Below are positions 35,345 to 44,756 of a DNA stretch of 64,000 nt, in pieces. The notes under the pieces are model-generated. The model was not told the origin of the DNA. It was given only the letters and a program-made list of their open reading frames with translations, and did not search any database. The first letter of the stretch is position 1, and the number at the start of each line of letters is the position of its first letter. Position numbers and translations under genes: made by a program. Where the stretch lies: contig CAWFIT010000003.1 in NCBI GenBank assembly GCA_963815965.1, forward strand, positions 13,272 through 77,271. The letters are read 5' to 3'. The DNA comes from DASVFB01 sp963815965 (lineage in GTDB: Bacteria; Actinomycetota; Thermoleophilia; Gaiellales; Gaiellaceae).

Positions 35345-37895
35345 GTGTCAAAACGCCTCGTCATCGTCGAATCGCCTGCAAAGGCACGGACGATCAAGGG
35401 CTTTCTCGGTCCCGAGTTCGACGTCGAATCGAGCATCGGGCACATCCGCGATCTTCCCGAGCGCGCCGCCGACGTGCCCGCCAAATACAAGAAGGAACCG
35501 TGGGCCCGTCTCGGCGTCAACGTCGAGAACGACTTCGAGCCGCTGTACGTCATCGACTCCGAGAAGAAGCAGCGCGTCGCCGATCTGAAGAAGCTTCTGA
35601 ACCAGGCCGACGAGCTGCTACTCGCGACGGACGAGGACCGCGAGGGCGAGGCGATCGCATGGCATCTGTCCGAGGTGCTGAAGCCGAAGGTGCCGGCGCG
35701 TCGCATGGTCTTCCATGAGATAACGCGCGACGCGATCGAGCGTGCGCTGCTCGAGACCCGAGACATCGACGCGCGGCTCGTCGACGCGCAAGAGACCCGG
35801 CGGATCCTCGACCGCCTCTACGGCTACGAGGTATCGCCGGTCCTCTGGAAGAAGATCATGCCGCGGCTTTCGGCCGGGCGCGTGCAGTCCGTTGCGACGC
35901 GCCTGGTCGTCGAGCGCGAGCGCGCGCGGAGGGCATTCGTCGCCGCCGAGTACTGGGACATCGAGGGAACATTCGTGCCCGGGCCGTTCGCTGCGCGGCT
36001 GGTCTCAGTCGACGGCAAACGCGTGGCGCAGGGACGCGACTTCGACTCCCAGGGTGTGCTCGCGGAGGGCGCCGTTCGTCTGGAAGAGCAGCGAGCGCGA
36101 GCGCTGGCCACGGCGCTCGACGGCTCCGAGTTCGCTGGTCCGGAGCGTCGAGGAGAAGCCGTACACGCGCCGTCCCGCGCCGCCGTTCATGACGTCGACG
36201 CTGCAGCAGGAGGCGAGTCGCAAGCTCCGCTTCACGTCGCAGACGACGATGCGTGTGGCCCAGCGCCTGTACGAGAACGGCTACATCACGTACATGCGCA
36301 CCGACTCGACGACGCTTGCCGAGTCCGCGCTGGCCGCGGCGCGCGACCAGGCGCGCGAGCTGTACGGGCGCGAGTACGTCCCGGAGAAGGCGCGGCACTA
36401 CGACCGCAAAGTGAAGAACGCCCAGGAGGCGCACGAGGCGATTCGTCCAGCCGGGGACCACTTCCGCACTCCGCAAGAACTACAAGGAGAGCTATCGCGC
36501 GACGAGCAAGCGCTGTACGACCTGATCTGGAAGCGCACGATCGCGTCGCAGATGAAGGACGCGACAGGGTCCACCGTCTCGGTGCGGCTCGGCGCGCGTG
36601 CGTCGAGCGGCGAGGACGCGGAGTTCGGCGCCTCCGGGACGACGATCACGTTCCGCGGTTTTCTCGCCGCATACGAGGAGGGCCGCGACGAAGCGGTTCA
36701 GACAGGCGACGAGGAGCGTCTGCTGCCGCCGATGAGCGAGGGCGACCGCCTCGAGGCGCAACAGCTCGAGCCGCAGGGTCACACGACGACGCCGCCCGCG
36801 CGCTACACGGAGGCGACGCTCGTCCGCGCCCTCGAGGAGCGCGGGATCGGGCGGCCGTCGACCTACGCCTCGATCCTGAGCACGATCCTCGACCGCGGGT
36901 ACGTCTTCAAGCGCGGCACCGCCCTCGTCCCGTCCTTTCTCGCCTTTTCGGTGGTCGCGCTCCTGGAGCAGCACTTCGAGAAGCTCGTCGACTACGACTT
37001 CACCGCTCGGATGGAGGACGACCTCGACCGGATCGCTGAGGGCGAGGAGCATCGCGTCGAGTGGCTGAAGCGCTTCTACTTCGGAAGCGACGGCGACGAG
37101 GGTCTACACGACCTCGTCACGCACCGACTCGGCGACATCGACGCGCGCGAGATCAACTCGATCCCGATCGGAAACGACATCACGCTCCGGATCGGGCGTT
37201 ACGGCCCTTACCTCGAACGCGAGGACAAGCGCGTGTCGATCCCCGACAACCTGCCGCCGGACGAGCTGACGCTGGAGCTGGCCGAGGAGCTGCTCGCGAA
37301 GCCGAGCGGAGACCAGGAGCTGGGGGTCAATTCGGAGACGGGTCGCGCGGTCGTCGCGCGCGAAGGCCGCTACGGGCCGTACGTCGCGGAGTTGCCGCCC
37401 GAAGGCTCGGAGGAGAAGCCACGCACCTCGTCCCTCTTCAAGTCGATGTCCCTGGAGACCGTGACGCTCGAGGAGGCGCTCCGCCTGCTCTCGCTGCCGC
37501 GGACGCTGGGCGACGCCGAGAGCGAAGAGGTTACGGCCCAGAACGGCCGCTACGGCCCGTACGTACAGAAAGGAAAGGAGACGCGCTCGCTCGAGAGCGA
37601 GGAGCAGCTCTTCACGATCACGCTCGAAGAGGCGCTGGCGCTGCTCTCCAAGCCGAAGGAGCGCCGCCGGCGTGGCCAGGCTGCCGGCCCGCTCCGGGAG
37701 ATCGGGCCGGATTCCCTCTCGGGCAAGAAGATCGTCGTCCGGAGCGGTCGTTTCGGCCCGTACGTGACCGACGGGGAGACGAACGCCAGCCTCCGCCGCG
37801 GCGACGACCCGGAGACGGTGACCCTGGAGCGAGCGACCGAGCTCCTGGCCGAGCGGCGCGCGAAAGGCCCGGCTGAGCGCCGAAAACGCGCTTAA
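35345..37895 (+). CDS. topA: DNA topoisomerase I, one frameshift
   Basis: A type IA topoisomerase of ~849 residues. The TOPRIM domain (RLVIVESPAKA at the start; ATDEDREGEAIAWH) and the catalytic tyrosine segment YENGYITYMRTDSTT are visible, followed by the rest of the core and four C-terminal repeats with the GRYGPYV / GRFGPYV signature instead of zinc ribbons. It relaxes negative supercoils and is essential in most bacteria. One extra base around 36131-36140 shifts the frame (EFA to VRSVEEKPY). As the gene is essential, this is most likely a sequence error. The GTG start appears leaderless. Confidence 0.93.
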
Positions 37896-38019
37896 CCCAT
37901 TCGCAAGCGCCCTTAATACTCCACAAACCTTTTTCTGAAAAGGTCGTCTTGACGTAATAGGGAGCCTCGGTGGGGTCAATCCGCCGCGGCCTCGATCCGC
38001 GAACGACGAAATACTGAGC

Positions 38020-38068
38020 CTGGAATCGACGTTCCAGCCGGTGTGGCTACCGGCACTGGCCCCGCCAG
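38020..38068 (+). promoter_or_regulatory. Structured leader upstream of the principal sigma factor
   Basis: Three abutting hairpins lie here: CTGGAA/TTCCAG (38020-38037), GCCGGT/ACCGGC (38037-38054) and CTGGC/GCCAG (38056-38068). They sit 75 bp before the sigma gene in a 248-bp intergenic space with no other feature. Confidence 0.4.
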
Positions 38069-38143
38069 GAGATCACGTCTACAGTGAGAAGGTTTGGAGT
38101 TCCCCGCGAAGCCAAGAGCACCCGAAAGGACTGAACCGACCAC

Positions 38144-39217
38144 TTGACGCAGAATCAGCTTCACGAGTTGCTCGAGAGCGACAGCGCACGCTCCCTCGTC
38201 GAGAACGCCGAGGAGCGGGGCTTTATCGAGCAGGCCGATTTCGAGGCCTTCACGCTAGAGCACGACCTCAACGACGACGAGGTCGAGCAGTTGACGCGCG
38301 AGCTCGAGACGATCGGGTTCGACGTCGGCCCGCCCGTCGCTGCGGAAGAGAAGGAGAAGGTTCCGGTGCCCAAGGTCAACCTCGAGATCAACGAGGTCGG
38401 CGGCGCGGCGGACAGCCTCCAGCTCTTCCTCGCCGACGTCGGTCGCCACAAGCTGCTGACCGCCCACGAGGAGGTCGTCCTCGCGAAGGCGATCGAGCGC
38501 GGCGACGAGCGTGCCAAGCGGCGCATGATCGAGTCGAACCTGCGCCTGGTCGTTTCGATCGCCAAGGGCTACCGGGGCCTCGGCGTCCCGTTCCTCGATC
38601 TGATCCAGGAAGGCACGCTCGGTCTGAACCGGGCCGTCGAGAAGTTCGACTGGCGCCGCGGGTACAAGTTCTCGACGTACGCCACATGGTGGATCCGCCA
38701 GTCCGTTCAGCGCGCGGTTGCAAATCACGCGCGCACGATTCGCGTGCCAGTGCACGTCGTCGAGCGGCAGCAGAAGCTTTCTCGCGCCGCGCGCCGGCTC
38801 GAGGTCGAGCTAGGCCGCGAGGCGACGAAGGAAGAGCTGGCGGAGGCGACGGGCCTGCCGATCCAGCACGTCGACGAGGCGCTAGGCGCCGCGCAGGCGT
38901 CTGTCTCGCTGAACCAGACCGTCGGCTCGGACGACGAAGGTGAGCTCGGCGACCTGTTCGCGGACCGCGAAGCCGTCGACCCGTTCGACGAGGCCGAGGA
39001 GTCGCTGCGCCGGCAGGGCGTGCGCAAGGCGCTCGACGCGCTCCCCGAGCGGGAGCGGCGCATCCTCGAGCTGCGGTTCGGGTTCGAGGGTGAGCCGTGG
39101 ACGCTCGAGGCGATCGGGCACGAGCTCGACCTGACCCGCGAGAGGGTGAGGCAGCTGGAGGGCCAGGCGCTCGCGCGTCTAGCGGCCCTCCGCGACATGA
39201 TCTCCATCGCCGCCTAG
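38144..39217 (+). CDS. Principal RNA polymerase sigma factor (RpoD/SigA class)
   Basis: The 357-residue protein has region 1.1-like acidic sequence (residues 1-75), region 1.2 (DSLQLFLADVGRHKLLTAHEE), region 2 with core binding and -10 recognition (NLRLVVSIAKGYRGLGVPFLDLIQEG, then FDWRRGYKFSTYATWWIRQ), region 3 and region 4.2 with the helix-turn-helix (TLEAIGHELDLTRERVRQLE). It is the housekeeping sigma factor or a very close group 2 paralogue. A TTG start is inferred; AAAGGA lies somewhat far upstream. The upstream leader contains three hairpins. Confidence 0.92.
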   Translation: MTQNQLHELLESDSARSLVENAEERGFIEQADFEAFTLEHDLNDDEVEQLTRELETIGFDVGPPVAAEEKEKVPVPKVNLEINEVGGAADSLQLFLADVGRHKLLTAHEEVVLAKAIERGDERAKRRMIESNLRLVVSIAKGYRGLGVPFLDLIQEGTLGLNRAVEKFDWRRGYKFSTYATWWIRQSVQRAVANHARTIRVPVHVVERQQKLSRAARRLEVELGREATKEELAEATGLPIQHVDEALGAAQASVSLNQTVGSDDEGELGDLFADREAVDPFDEAEESLRRQGVRKALDALPERERRILELRFGFEGEPWTLEAIGHELDLTRERVRQLEGQALARLAALRDMISIAA

Positions 39218-39239
39218 TCGCGGCGAAGGCGGTATCGGA

Positions 39240-39833
39240 GTGACCGACGTGCGCGTCTGCAGCGTCGAGGTCGCGCCGATTCGCGCCGAGCCCGACGAAT
39301 CGTCGGAGCAGGTGACGCAGGCGCTGCTCGGCGAGCCGCTGACCGTCGAGGAGGAGCGCGACGGTTGGACCCGCGTCCGCACCGCGTACGACTACCCGGG
39401 CTGGATTCGAGCCGCCTCTTTAGGCCCTGTCCCAGGGACAGTCCCTCGGACAGGGCTGCCGGAGCCACGCCCGGAGGGCGACCCGGTCGACGAGGCGCGC
39501 GCGTACCTCGGCACGCCGTACCTCTGGGGCGGCATGACCGAGCGCGGCATCGACTGCTCCGGCCTTGTCCACATGGCCTATCGGCGCCTCGGCCGTCTCG
39601 TGCCGCGCGACGCCGACCAGCAGGAGGAGGCGGGCGCGCCGCTCCGCGACGACGAGCTACGCAGCGGCGACCTGATCACCTACGGCGACGACGCAGGAGC
39701 GACGCACATCGCGTTTTGGCTCGGCAATGGCCGGATACTTCACTCGACGGAGCGCGACGACGCGAACGGCGTCGTCGAAGAACCGGAGCCCGCCGACCTG
39801 CATGCTCGGCGTCGACGGCTCGTCCGCTTCTAA
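39240..39833 (+). CDS. NlpC/P60 endopeptidase with SH3-like domain
   Basis: The 197-residue protein has an SH3b-like domain (residues ~5-60), a proline-rich linker (~60-80) and an NlpC/P60 domain whose catalytic cysteine is in GIDCSGLVH, with the histidine in GATHIAFWLG. It cleaves peptidoglycan stem peptides or related amide bonds. There is no signal peptide, so it may be cytosolic or exported by another route. The linker is encoded by a strong nested inverted repeat (39424-39456). GTG start. Confidence 0.85.
   Translation: MTDVRVCSVEVAPIRAEPDESSEQVTQALLGEPLTVEEERDGWTRVRTAYDYPGWIRAASLGPVPGTVPRTGLPEPRPEGDPVDEARAYLGTPYLWGGMTERGIDCSGLVHMAYRRLGRLVPRDADQQEEAGAPLRDDELRSGDLITYGDDAGATHIAFWLGNGRILHSTERDDANGVVEEPEPADLHARRRRLVRF
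39424..39456. repeat. Nested inverted repeat within the NlpC/P60 linker
   Basis: GCCCTGTCC (39424-39432) pairs with GGACAGGGC (39448-39456), and inside it AGGGAC pairs with GTCCCT. It encodes the linker between the SH3-like and NlpC domains, which tolerates insertions. Confidence 0.6.
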
Positions 39834-39935
39834 CTGCGACCGTCATTGTTCGTCATTGATTAGATTCGGAAAAGTTTCAGCCCAGAAGTAGCGGAGGCCG
39901 ACTGGGGCCGCCGTTCAGAGCAGGAGGTGGATGAC

Positions 39936-41600
39936 GTGATTCGGAGGAATCGGTGGTCCTGGTTCGTGAGCCTCGCAGTGCTCGCAACAGGGCTCGTGCT
40001 CCTTGCGGCCGCCTGCGGCGGCGGCGGCAAGAAGGCGGCAACGACGACGACCTCGACGGTGGGAAGTTCCCAGCAGAAGACGTTCCCGAATTTCCGCATC
40101 GTCTACGACACGGGTACGGACTACCTCGACCCCGGGCTCTCGTACACGGTCGAGGGCTGGGAAGCGATGTGGAACGTCTACCTGAGCCTGCTCGGGTACA
40201 AGCATGTGAACGGCCCCGACGGCGCAACGATCGTGCCGGCGCTCGCACAGGCGCTGCCGCAGGTCTCAGCTGACGGGCTGACCTACACCATGACGCTTCG
40301 TCCCGGCCTGAAGTACTCGAACGGGACGCCGGTGAAGGCGAGCGACTTCAAGTATGCGATCAAGCGCGACTTCCTCGTCGACTCGCCCGGTGTCGGCTTC
40401 TTCACGAACATCGAGGGCGCCGATTCGTTCTCGAAGACGAAGAAGGGCGACATCGCCGGAATCACGACCGACGACGCGACAGGGAAGATCACGGTCAAGC
40501 TCGTGAAGCCGCAGGGCGACTTCGTGAACATCCTCGCGACGATCTTCGCCGCGCCCGTGCCGCCGGGCACGCCGGCGAAGGATCAGTCGACGACACCGAT
40601 CCCGTCGACGGGCCCGTACCAGATCCAGAGCTACACGCCGAACCGGCAGTTCACCCTCGTCCGCAACCCGAACTTCAAGCCGACGGCCAACCTGCCGGCG
40701 ACGAACCCGGACAAGATGACCTTCAAGATCGTCGAGGACGACTCAGCTGCCCTCCAGCAGGTGATCAACGGGCAGGCGGACTACGACTTCCATCCAATCC
40801 CGGTCGACCGGCTCGCGGACGTGCAGCAGAAGTACGGGGACCAGTTGAAGATCTACACGCCGGCGAACACGTACTACTACTTCATGAACAACCGGCTGCC
40901 ACCGTTCGACAAGCTCGATGTGCGGAAGGCCGTCAACTACGCGATCGACCGGAACGCGCTCGTCCGCCTCTACGGAGGTCTGGCGACACCGACGGAGAAC
41001 ATCCTCCCGCCGACATATCCGCAGTACCAGAAGCACTCGCTCTACCCGCTGAACGTTGCGAAGGCGAAGCAGTTGATCGAGGCCGCGGGCGTCAAGGGGA
41101 CTGAGGTCGAGGTGTGGGGCTCGAACCGCGAGACGTCGAAGAAGCCGGTCGAGTATCTAACCGACGTCCTTAACAAAATCGGCTTCAAGGCGAAGCCCAA
41201 GATCATCGACGCAGCCGTCTACTGGACGACGGTCGGTAACCAGAAGACGAAGGCACAGATCGGCTTTGCGGACTGGTTCCAGGATTACCCGCATCCGCTG
41301 GACTGGTTCGACGTGTTGCTGAACGGCACGCGGATCACGGACACGCACAACAACAACTACTCGAACTTCGACAACCCTGCCGTGAACGCAAAGATCGCGG
41401 CTCTCAAGCAAAAGAGCAAGCTCGACGCCACGGTCAACGACGAGTGGAAGCAGCTCGACAAGCAGGTCATGCAGCAGGCGGCATGGGCGCCCTACGTGAA
41501 CAGGCAGTTCACGGACTTCTTCGGCACGAACATCGATACGGCTTGCTACATCAACCACGTGCTGTACCAGTTCGACTTCAGCCGGATCTGCATGAAGTAG
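39936..41600 (+). CDS. Peptide/nickel-type ABC transporter substrate-binding lipoprotein (SBP family 5)
   Basis: The 554-residue lipoprotein has a signal with lipobox (LVLLAAACGGGG), a threonine-rich linker and the family-5 fold: LTYTMTLRPGLKYSNGTPVKASDF, PSTGPYQI, and YYYFMNNRLPPFDKLDVRKAVNYAIDR (motifs quoted in part: LRPGLKYSNG, DVRKAVNYAIDR). It captures oligopeptides or similar ligands outside the membrane for the adjacent permease. The GTG at 39936 is eight bases after AGGAGG; a GTG at 39927 overlaps that SD. First gene of the operon. Confidence 0.93.
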   Translation: MIRRNRWSWFVSLAVLATGLVLLAAACGGGGKKAATTTTSTVGSSQQKTFPNFRIVYDTGTDYLDPGLSYTVEGWEAMWNVYLSLLGYKHVNGPDGATIVPALAQALPQVSADGLTYTMTLRPGLKYSNGTPVKASDFKYAIKRDFLVDSPGVGFFTNIEGADSFSKTKKGDIAGITTDDATGKITVKLVKPQGDFVNILATIFAAPVPPGTPAKDQSTTPIPSTGPYQIQSYTPNRQFTLVRNPNFKPTANLPATNPDKMTFKIVEDDSAALQQVINGQADYDFHPIPVDRLADVQQKYGDQLKIYTPANTYYYFMNNRLPPFDKLDVRKAVNYAIDRNALVRLYGGLATPTENILPPTYPQYQKHSLYPLNVAKAKQLIEAAGVKGTEVEVWGSNRETSKKPVEYLTDVLNKIGFKAKPKIIDAAVYWTTVGNQKTKAQIGFADWFQDYPHPLDWFDVLLNGTRITDTHNNNYSNFDNPAVNAKIAALKQKSKLDATVNDEWKQLDKQVMQQAAWAPYVNRQFTDFFGTNIDTACYINHVLYQFDFSRICMK

Positions 41601-41630
41601 TTTGGACGGAATGGAATAAGGTGATTTGAT

Positions 41631-41656
41631 CGAGGGCGCCCACGTGGGCGCCCTCG
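41631..41656. repeat. 26-bp perfect palindrome between the binding-protein and permease genes
   Basis: CGAGGGCGCCCAC is followed directly by its exact complement GTGGGCGCCCTCG. No T-run follows. It lies ten bases before the permease ATG, so it can fold in mRNA and stabilise the upstream message or limit read-through. Confidence 0.8.
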
Positions 41657-41665
41657 GGGCTTCGG

Positions 41666-42778
41666 ATGGCGACCAGACAGGAGACGACCCGGGACACGAC
41701 CGTCGAGCTCTCGCTCGACACCGCCTCCCTGCTGGCGCAGGAGGAGCACGGCGTCTCGATCGCGGGGCGCAGCCCCTGGTATCTCGCCTGGCGCCGCCTG
41801 CGCCGCAACTACGTGGCGCTCGCCTCGCTTGCCGTGTTCCTGCTGATCGTGGTCTCGTGCGCCCTTGCGCCGGTCTATGCGAAGCACGTTGCCCACAGCG
41901 ATGCGGTCACGAATCACATCACCGAGCAGGTGAATGTCGGCGGCACCGTGAGGGACGTCATCTCGCCGGGCGGCACCTTCACGGATCCGAAGACCGGGGA
42001 GATCAGAGTGCGCCCGGTTACCATCCTCGGCCCGACCTGGTGGCACGCCGGCGGCAAGTTCGTCCTCGGCGCAGACACGAACGGCCGCGACGTCGCGGTC
42101 CGGCTCCTCTACGGTGGCATCAACTCTCTGACGGTCGGCATCGCCTCGGCGATGCTCTGCGTCCTGTTCGCCGTGATCCTGGCACTGCTCGCCGGGTACT
42201 ACGGAGGGCGGACCGACTGGGTGATCACGCGCTTCTTCGACATCGTCTGGGCCTTCCCGGTGATCCTGCTCTCGATTGCGCTTGGCTCGGCGCTGGCGAT
42301 CAACGGCTTCCACCACTTCGGAATCAATCTCGAAGGGGACAGTCTCTGGATTCCGACGCTCGTCATCTCGTACGTGCTCATTCCTTATGTCGGCCGGCCG
42401 CTACGCGGTCAGATCCTGTCGCTGCGCGAGAAGGAGTTCGTCGAGGCGTCGATCTCTCAGGGCGCATCCAGCATCCGCGTGATGTTCACGGAGATCCTTC
42501 CGAACATCGCCTCGTCCGCGCTCGTCTTCTTCGCCTTGATCATCGCGAACAACATCCTTCTCGAGGCGGCGCTCTCGTTCCTCGGTGCGGGCATCCAGGA
42601 TCCGAAGCCGTCGTGGGGCAAGCTCATTGCCGACGGTCAGACGCGCATTACGACCGCCCCGTGGCTGACGCTGGTGCCCGGTATTGCGATCGTCCTGACG
42701 GCTGTCTCGCTCAACATCTTCGGCGACGGCCTTCGTGACGCGCTCGACCCGCGCTCGAAGGTCCGAATCGAGCACTGA
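41666..42778 (+). CDS. Oligopeptide ABC transporter permease (DppC/OppC type)
   Basis: The 370-residue membrane protein has the OppC-type N-terminus (SPWYLAWRRLRRNYVALASL), a large insertion in the first periplasmic loop, and the EAA coupling motif FVEASISQGASSIRVMFTEI. Five to six membrane helices are visible. It forms the translocation pore with the next permease. Unusually it precedes the DppB-type gene, the reverse of the common order. Confidence 0.92.
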   Translation: MATRQETTRDTTVELSLDTASLLAQEEHGVSIAGRSPWYLAWRRLRRNYVALASLAVFLLIVVSCALAPVYAKHVAHSDAVTNHITEQVNVGGTVRDVISPGGTFTDPKTGEIRVRPVTILGPTWWHAGGKFVLGADTNGRDVAVRLLYGGINSLTVGIASAMLCVLFAVILALLAGYYGGRTDWVITRFFDIVWAFPVILLSIALGSALAINGFHHFGINLEGDSLWIPTLVISYVLIPYVGRPLRGQILSLREKEFVEASISQGASSIRVMFTEILPNIASSALVFFALIIANNILLEAALSFLGAGIQDPKPSWGKLIADGQTRITTAPWLTLVPGIAIVLTAVSLNIFGDGLRDALDPRSKVRIEH

Positions 42779-43731
42779 TGCTGACGTTCATCGCTCGCCG
42801 CGTGATCGGGATGATTTTCGTGCTGATCGCGGTGAGCTTTCTCGTGTTCGTGATCTTCATCGTCGTGCCCGGAGGGGACCCGGCGACGCGCATCGCAGGC
42901 AAGAACGCGAACGACCAGCTGATCGAGAACATCCGTCACACGTGGGGCTTCGACCAGCCGTTCTACGAGCAGTACTGGATCATGATGAAGAAGACGTTCT
43001 CGGGAGAGCTCGTCTCTTACACGAACCAGACGAACGTCGCCCAGGAGATCAAGGCCGGAATCCCCGCGACGTTTTCGCTGGCCATCGGCGCCGCGATGAT
43101 CTGGCTGTTCTGGGGCATCGTCGTCGGGATCGTGGCTGCGGTGAACGCCGGACGGTCGACCGACCGATTAGTCACGATCCTCGCCCTTGTCGGCATCTCG
43201 ATGCCCGTCTTCTGGCTCGGCATCATCGTCCGCTACTACCTGGCGGAGGGCGGGCTCGTGACGTGGTTCCCGGACGGCGAATACGTTCCGTTCACCACCA
43301 GTCCATCGCAATGGTTCTACCACCTGATCCTTCCGTGGGGTGTGCTCGCGGTGCTCTTCATCGGCTTCTACGGAAGGGTTCTTCGCTCGAACATCCTCGA
43401 CACGATCAACGAGGACTACGTGCGCACGGCACGCGCTAAGGGTCTCAACCCGCGCCGCGTGATGCTGTCGCACGTCCTTCGGAACTCGTTGATCCCGATC
43501 GTCACGCTGTTCGGCCTCGACTTTGCAGCCGTCCTCGGCGGCGGCGCGATCCTCACCGAGACGGTCTTCGATCTGCACGGCGTGGGGCAGTACGCAGCGC
43601 AATCGATCGGCAGCTTCGACCTTCCGCCGATCATGGGCGTAACCCTGTTTGGCGCGTTCTTCATCGTCCTCTTCAACACGATCGTCGACTTTGTGTACGC
43701 CTTCCTCGATCCTCGAATCAGGCCGACTTAG
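42778..43731 (+). CDS. Oligopeptide ABC transporter permease (DppB/OppB type)
   Basis: The 317-residue permease has the OppB opening (FIARRVIGMIFVLIAVSFLV, then FIVVPGGDPA) and the EAA motif YVRTARAKGLNPRRVMLSHV. Six membrane helices are expected. Its ATG overlaps the preceding stop as TGATG and its own TAG shares a base with the next GTG, so the genes are tightly coupled. Confidence 0.93.
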   Translation: MLTFIARRVIGMIFVLIAVSFLVFVIFIVVPGGDPATRIAGKNANDQLIENIRHTWGFDQPFYEQYWIMMKKTFSGELVSYTNQTNVAQEIKAGIPATFSLAIGAAMIWLFWGIVVGIVAAVNAGRSTDRLVTILALVGISMPVFWLGIIVRYYLAEGGLVTWFPDGEYVPFTTSPSQWFYHLILPWGVLAVLFIGFYGRVLRSNILDTINEDYVRTARAKGLNPRRVMLSHVLRNSLIPIVTLFGLDFAAVLGGGAILTETVFDLHGVGQYAAQSIGSFDLPPIMGVTLFGAFFIVLFNTIVDFVYAFLDPRIRPT

Positions 43732-44756
43732 TGGCAGAGAAGCTCCTCGAGGTGGACGACCTCCACGTCCAGTTCGCGACCGAAGACGGAATCGTGCACG
43801 CGGTCGACGGTGTCTCGTTCGAGCTCGAGCGGGGCAAAGTCCTCGGCATCGTTGGTGAGTCCGGTTCGGGCAAGAGCGTCACTGCCATGACGCTCCTCGG
43901 GCTCACGCGCGGCGTCAACGCCCAGTTCGAAGGCCGCATCGAATACAAGGGCGAGGACCTCCTGACGATGAGCGAGGCCGAGCTGCGCCGCTTCCGCGGC
44001 CGCGAGCTGGCGATGATCTTCCAGGATCCGATGACGTCCCTGAACCCGGTCTACAAGGTGGGGAAGCAGATTGGCGAAGCGATCCAGACGCACGAGGACA
44101 TCGACAGTCGAACGACCCGAAACCGCACGGTGCAACTCCTGCGACAGGTCGGCATTCCGCATCCGGAAGAACGAGTCGACGACTACCCGCACCAGTTCTC
44201 GGGCGGCATGCGCCAGCGCGCGATGATCGCCATGGCGTTGGCGAACAACCCGGACGTCCTGATCGCCGACGAGCCCACGACGGCGCTGGACGTGACGATC
44301 CAGGCGCAGATCATCGAGCTGATCGCGAGGCTGAAGGACGAGTTCAACTCGTCTGTGATCCTGATCACTCACGATCTCGGCGTCGTCGCCGACGTCGCCG
44401 ATGACATCGCCGTGATGTACGCGGGCCGCATAGTCGAGTACGGAACCAAGCGGCAGCTCTTCTACGACCCGCAGCACCCGTACACCTGGGGCCTGTTGGG
44501 GTCGATTCCGCGCCTCGACCGCCCGAAGCCGGAGAAGCTCGCGTCGATCCCCGGCTCGCCGCCGTCGCTCATCAACCTGCCGCGGGGCTGCAAGTTCCGG
44601 CCACGTTGCCCACACGCGTTCGAGAAGTGCATCGAGCAGCCGCCGCTGGAGAATCGAGTCGCCGGCACACCGCCGCATCTCGACCGCTGCTGGCTGACCG
44701 TCGAGGAGAAGCGCGACCTGCGCGATCTCACGATCCATGGGGAGGCGGCAGCGTGA
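43731..44756 (+). CDS. Oligopeptide ABC transporter ATPase (DppD/OppD type)
   Basis: The 341-residue ATPase has Walker A (GESGSGKSVT), the signature (FSGGMRQRAMIA), Walker B (VLIADEPTTALD) and the OppD C-terminal extension with clustered cysteines (CKFRPRCPHAFEKC, later a fourth near DRCW), a site that binds an iron-sulfur cluster in related transporters. It energises uptake with the next ATPase. GTG start. Confidence 0.94.
   Translation: MAEKLLEVDDLHVQFATEDGIVHAVDGVSFELERGKVLGIVGESGSGKSVTAMTLLGLTRGVNAQFEGRIEYKGEDLLTMSEAELRRFRGRELAMIFQDPMTSLNPVYKVGKQIGEAIQTHEDIDSRTTRNRTVQLLRQVGIPHPEERVDDYPHQFSGGMRQRAMIAMALANNPDVLIADEPTTALDVTIQAQIIELIARLKDEFNSSVILITHDLGVVADVADDIAVMYAGRIVEYGTKRQLFYDPQHPYTWGLLGSIPRLDRPKPEKLASIPGSPPSLINLPRGCKFRPRCPHAFEKCIEQPPLENRVAGTPPHLDRCWLTVEEKRDLRDLTIHGEAAA

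Noticed and set aside
37949..37980. TTGACG as a -35 element for the sigma-factor gene
   Set aside because: No matching -10 hexamer at 16-19 bp; the nearest AT-containing hexamer is at 20 bp and poor.
39841..39858. Direct repeat CGTCATTG x2 upstream of the peptide-binding lipoprotein
   Set aside because: Short, single occurrence overlapping the end of the intergenic space; could be chance, so not called an operator.
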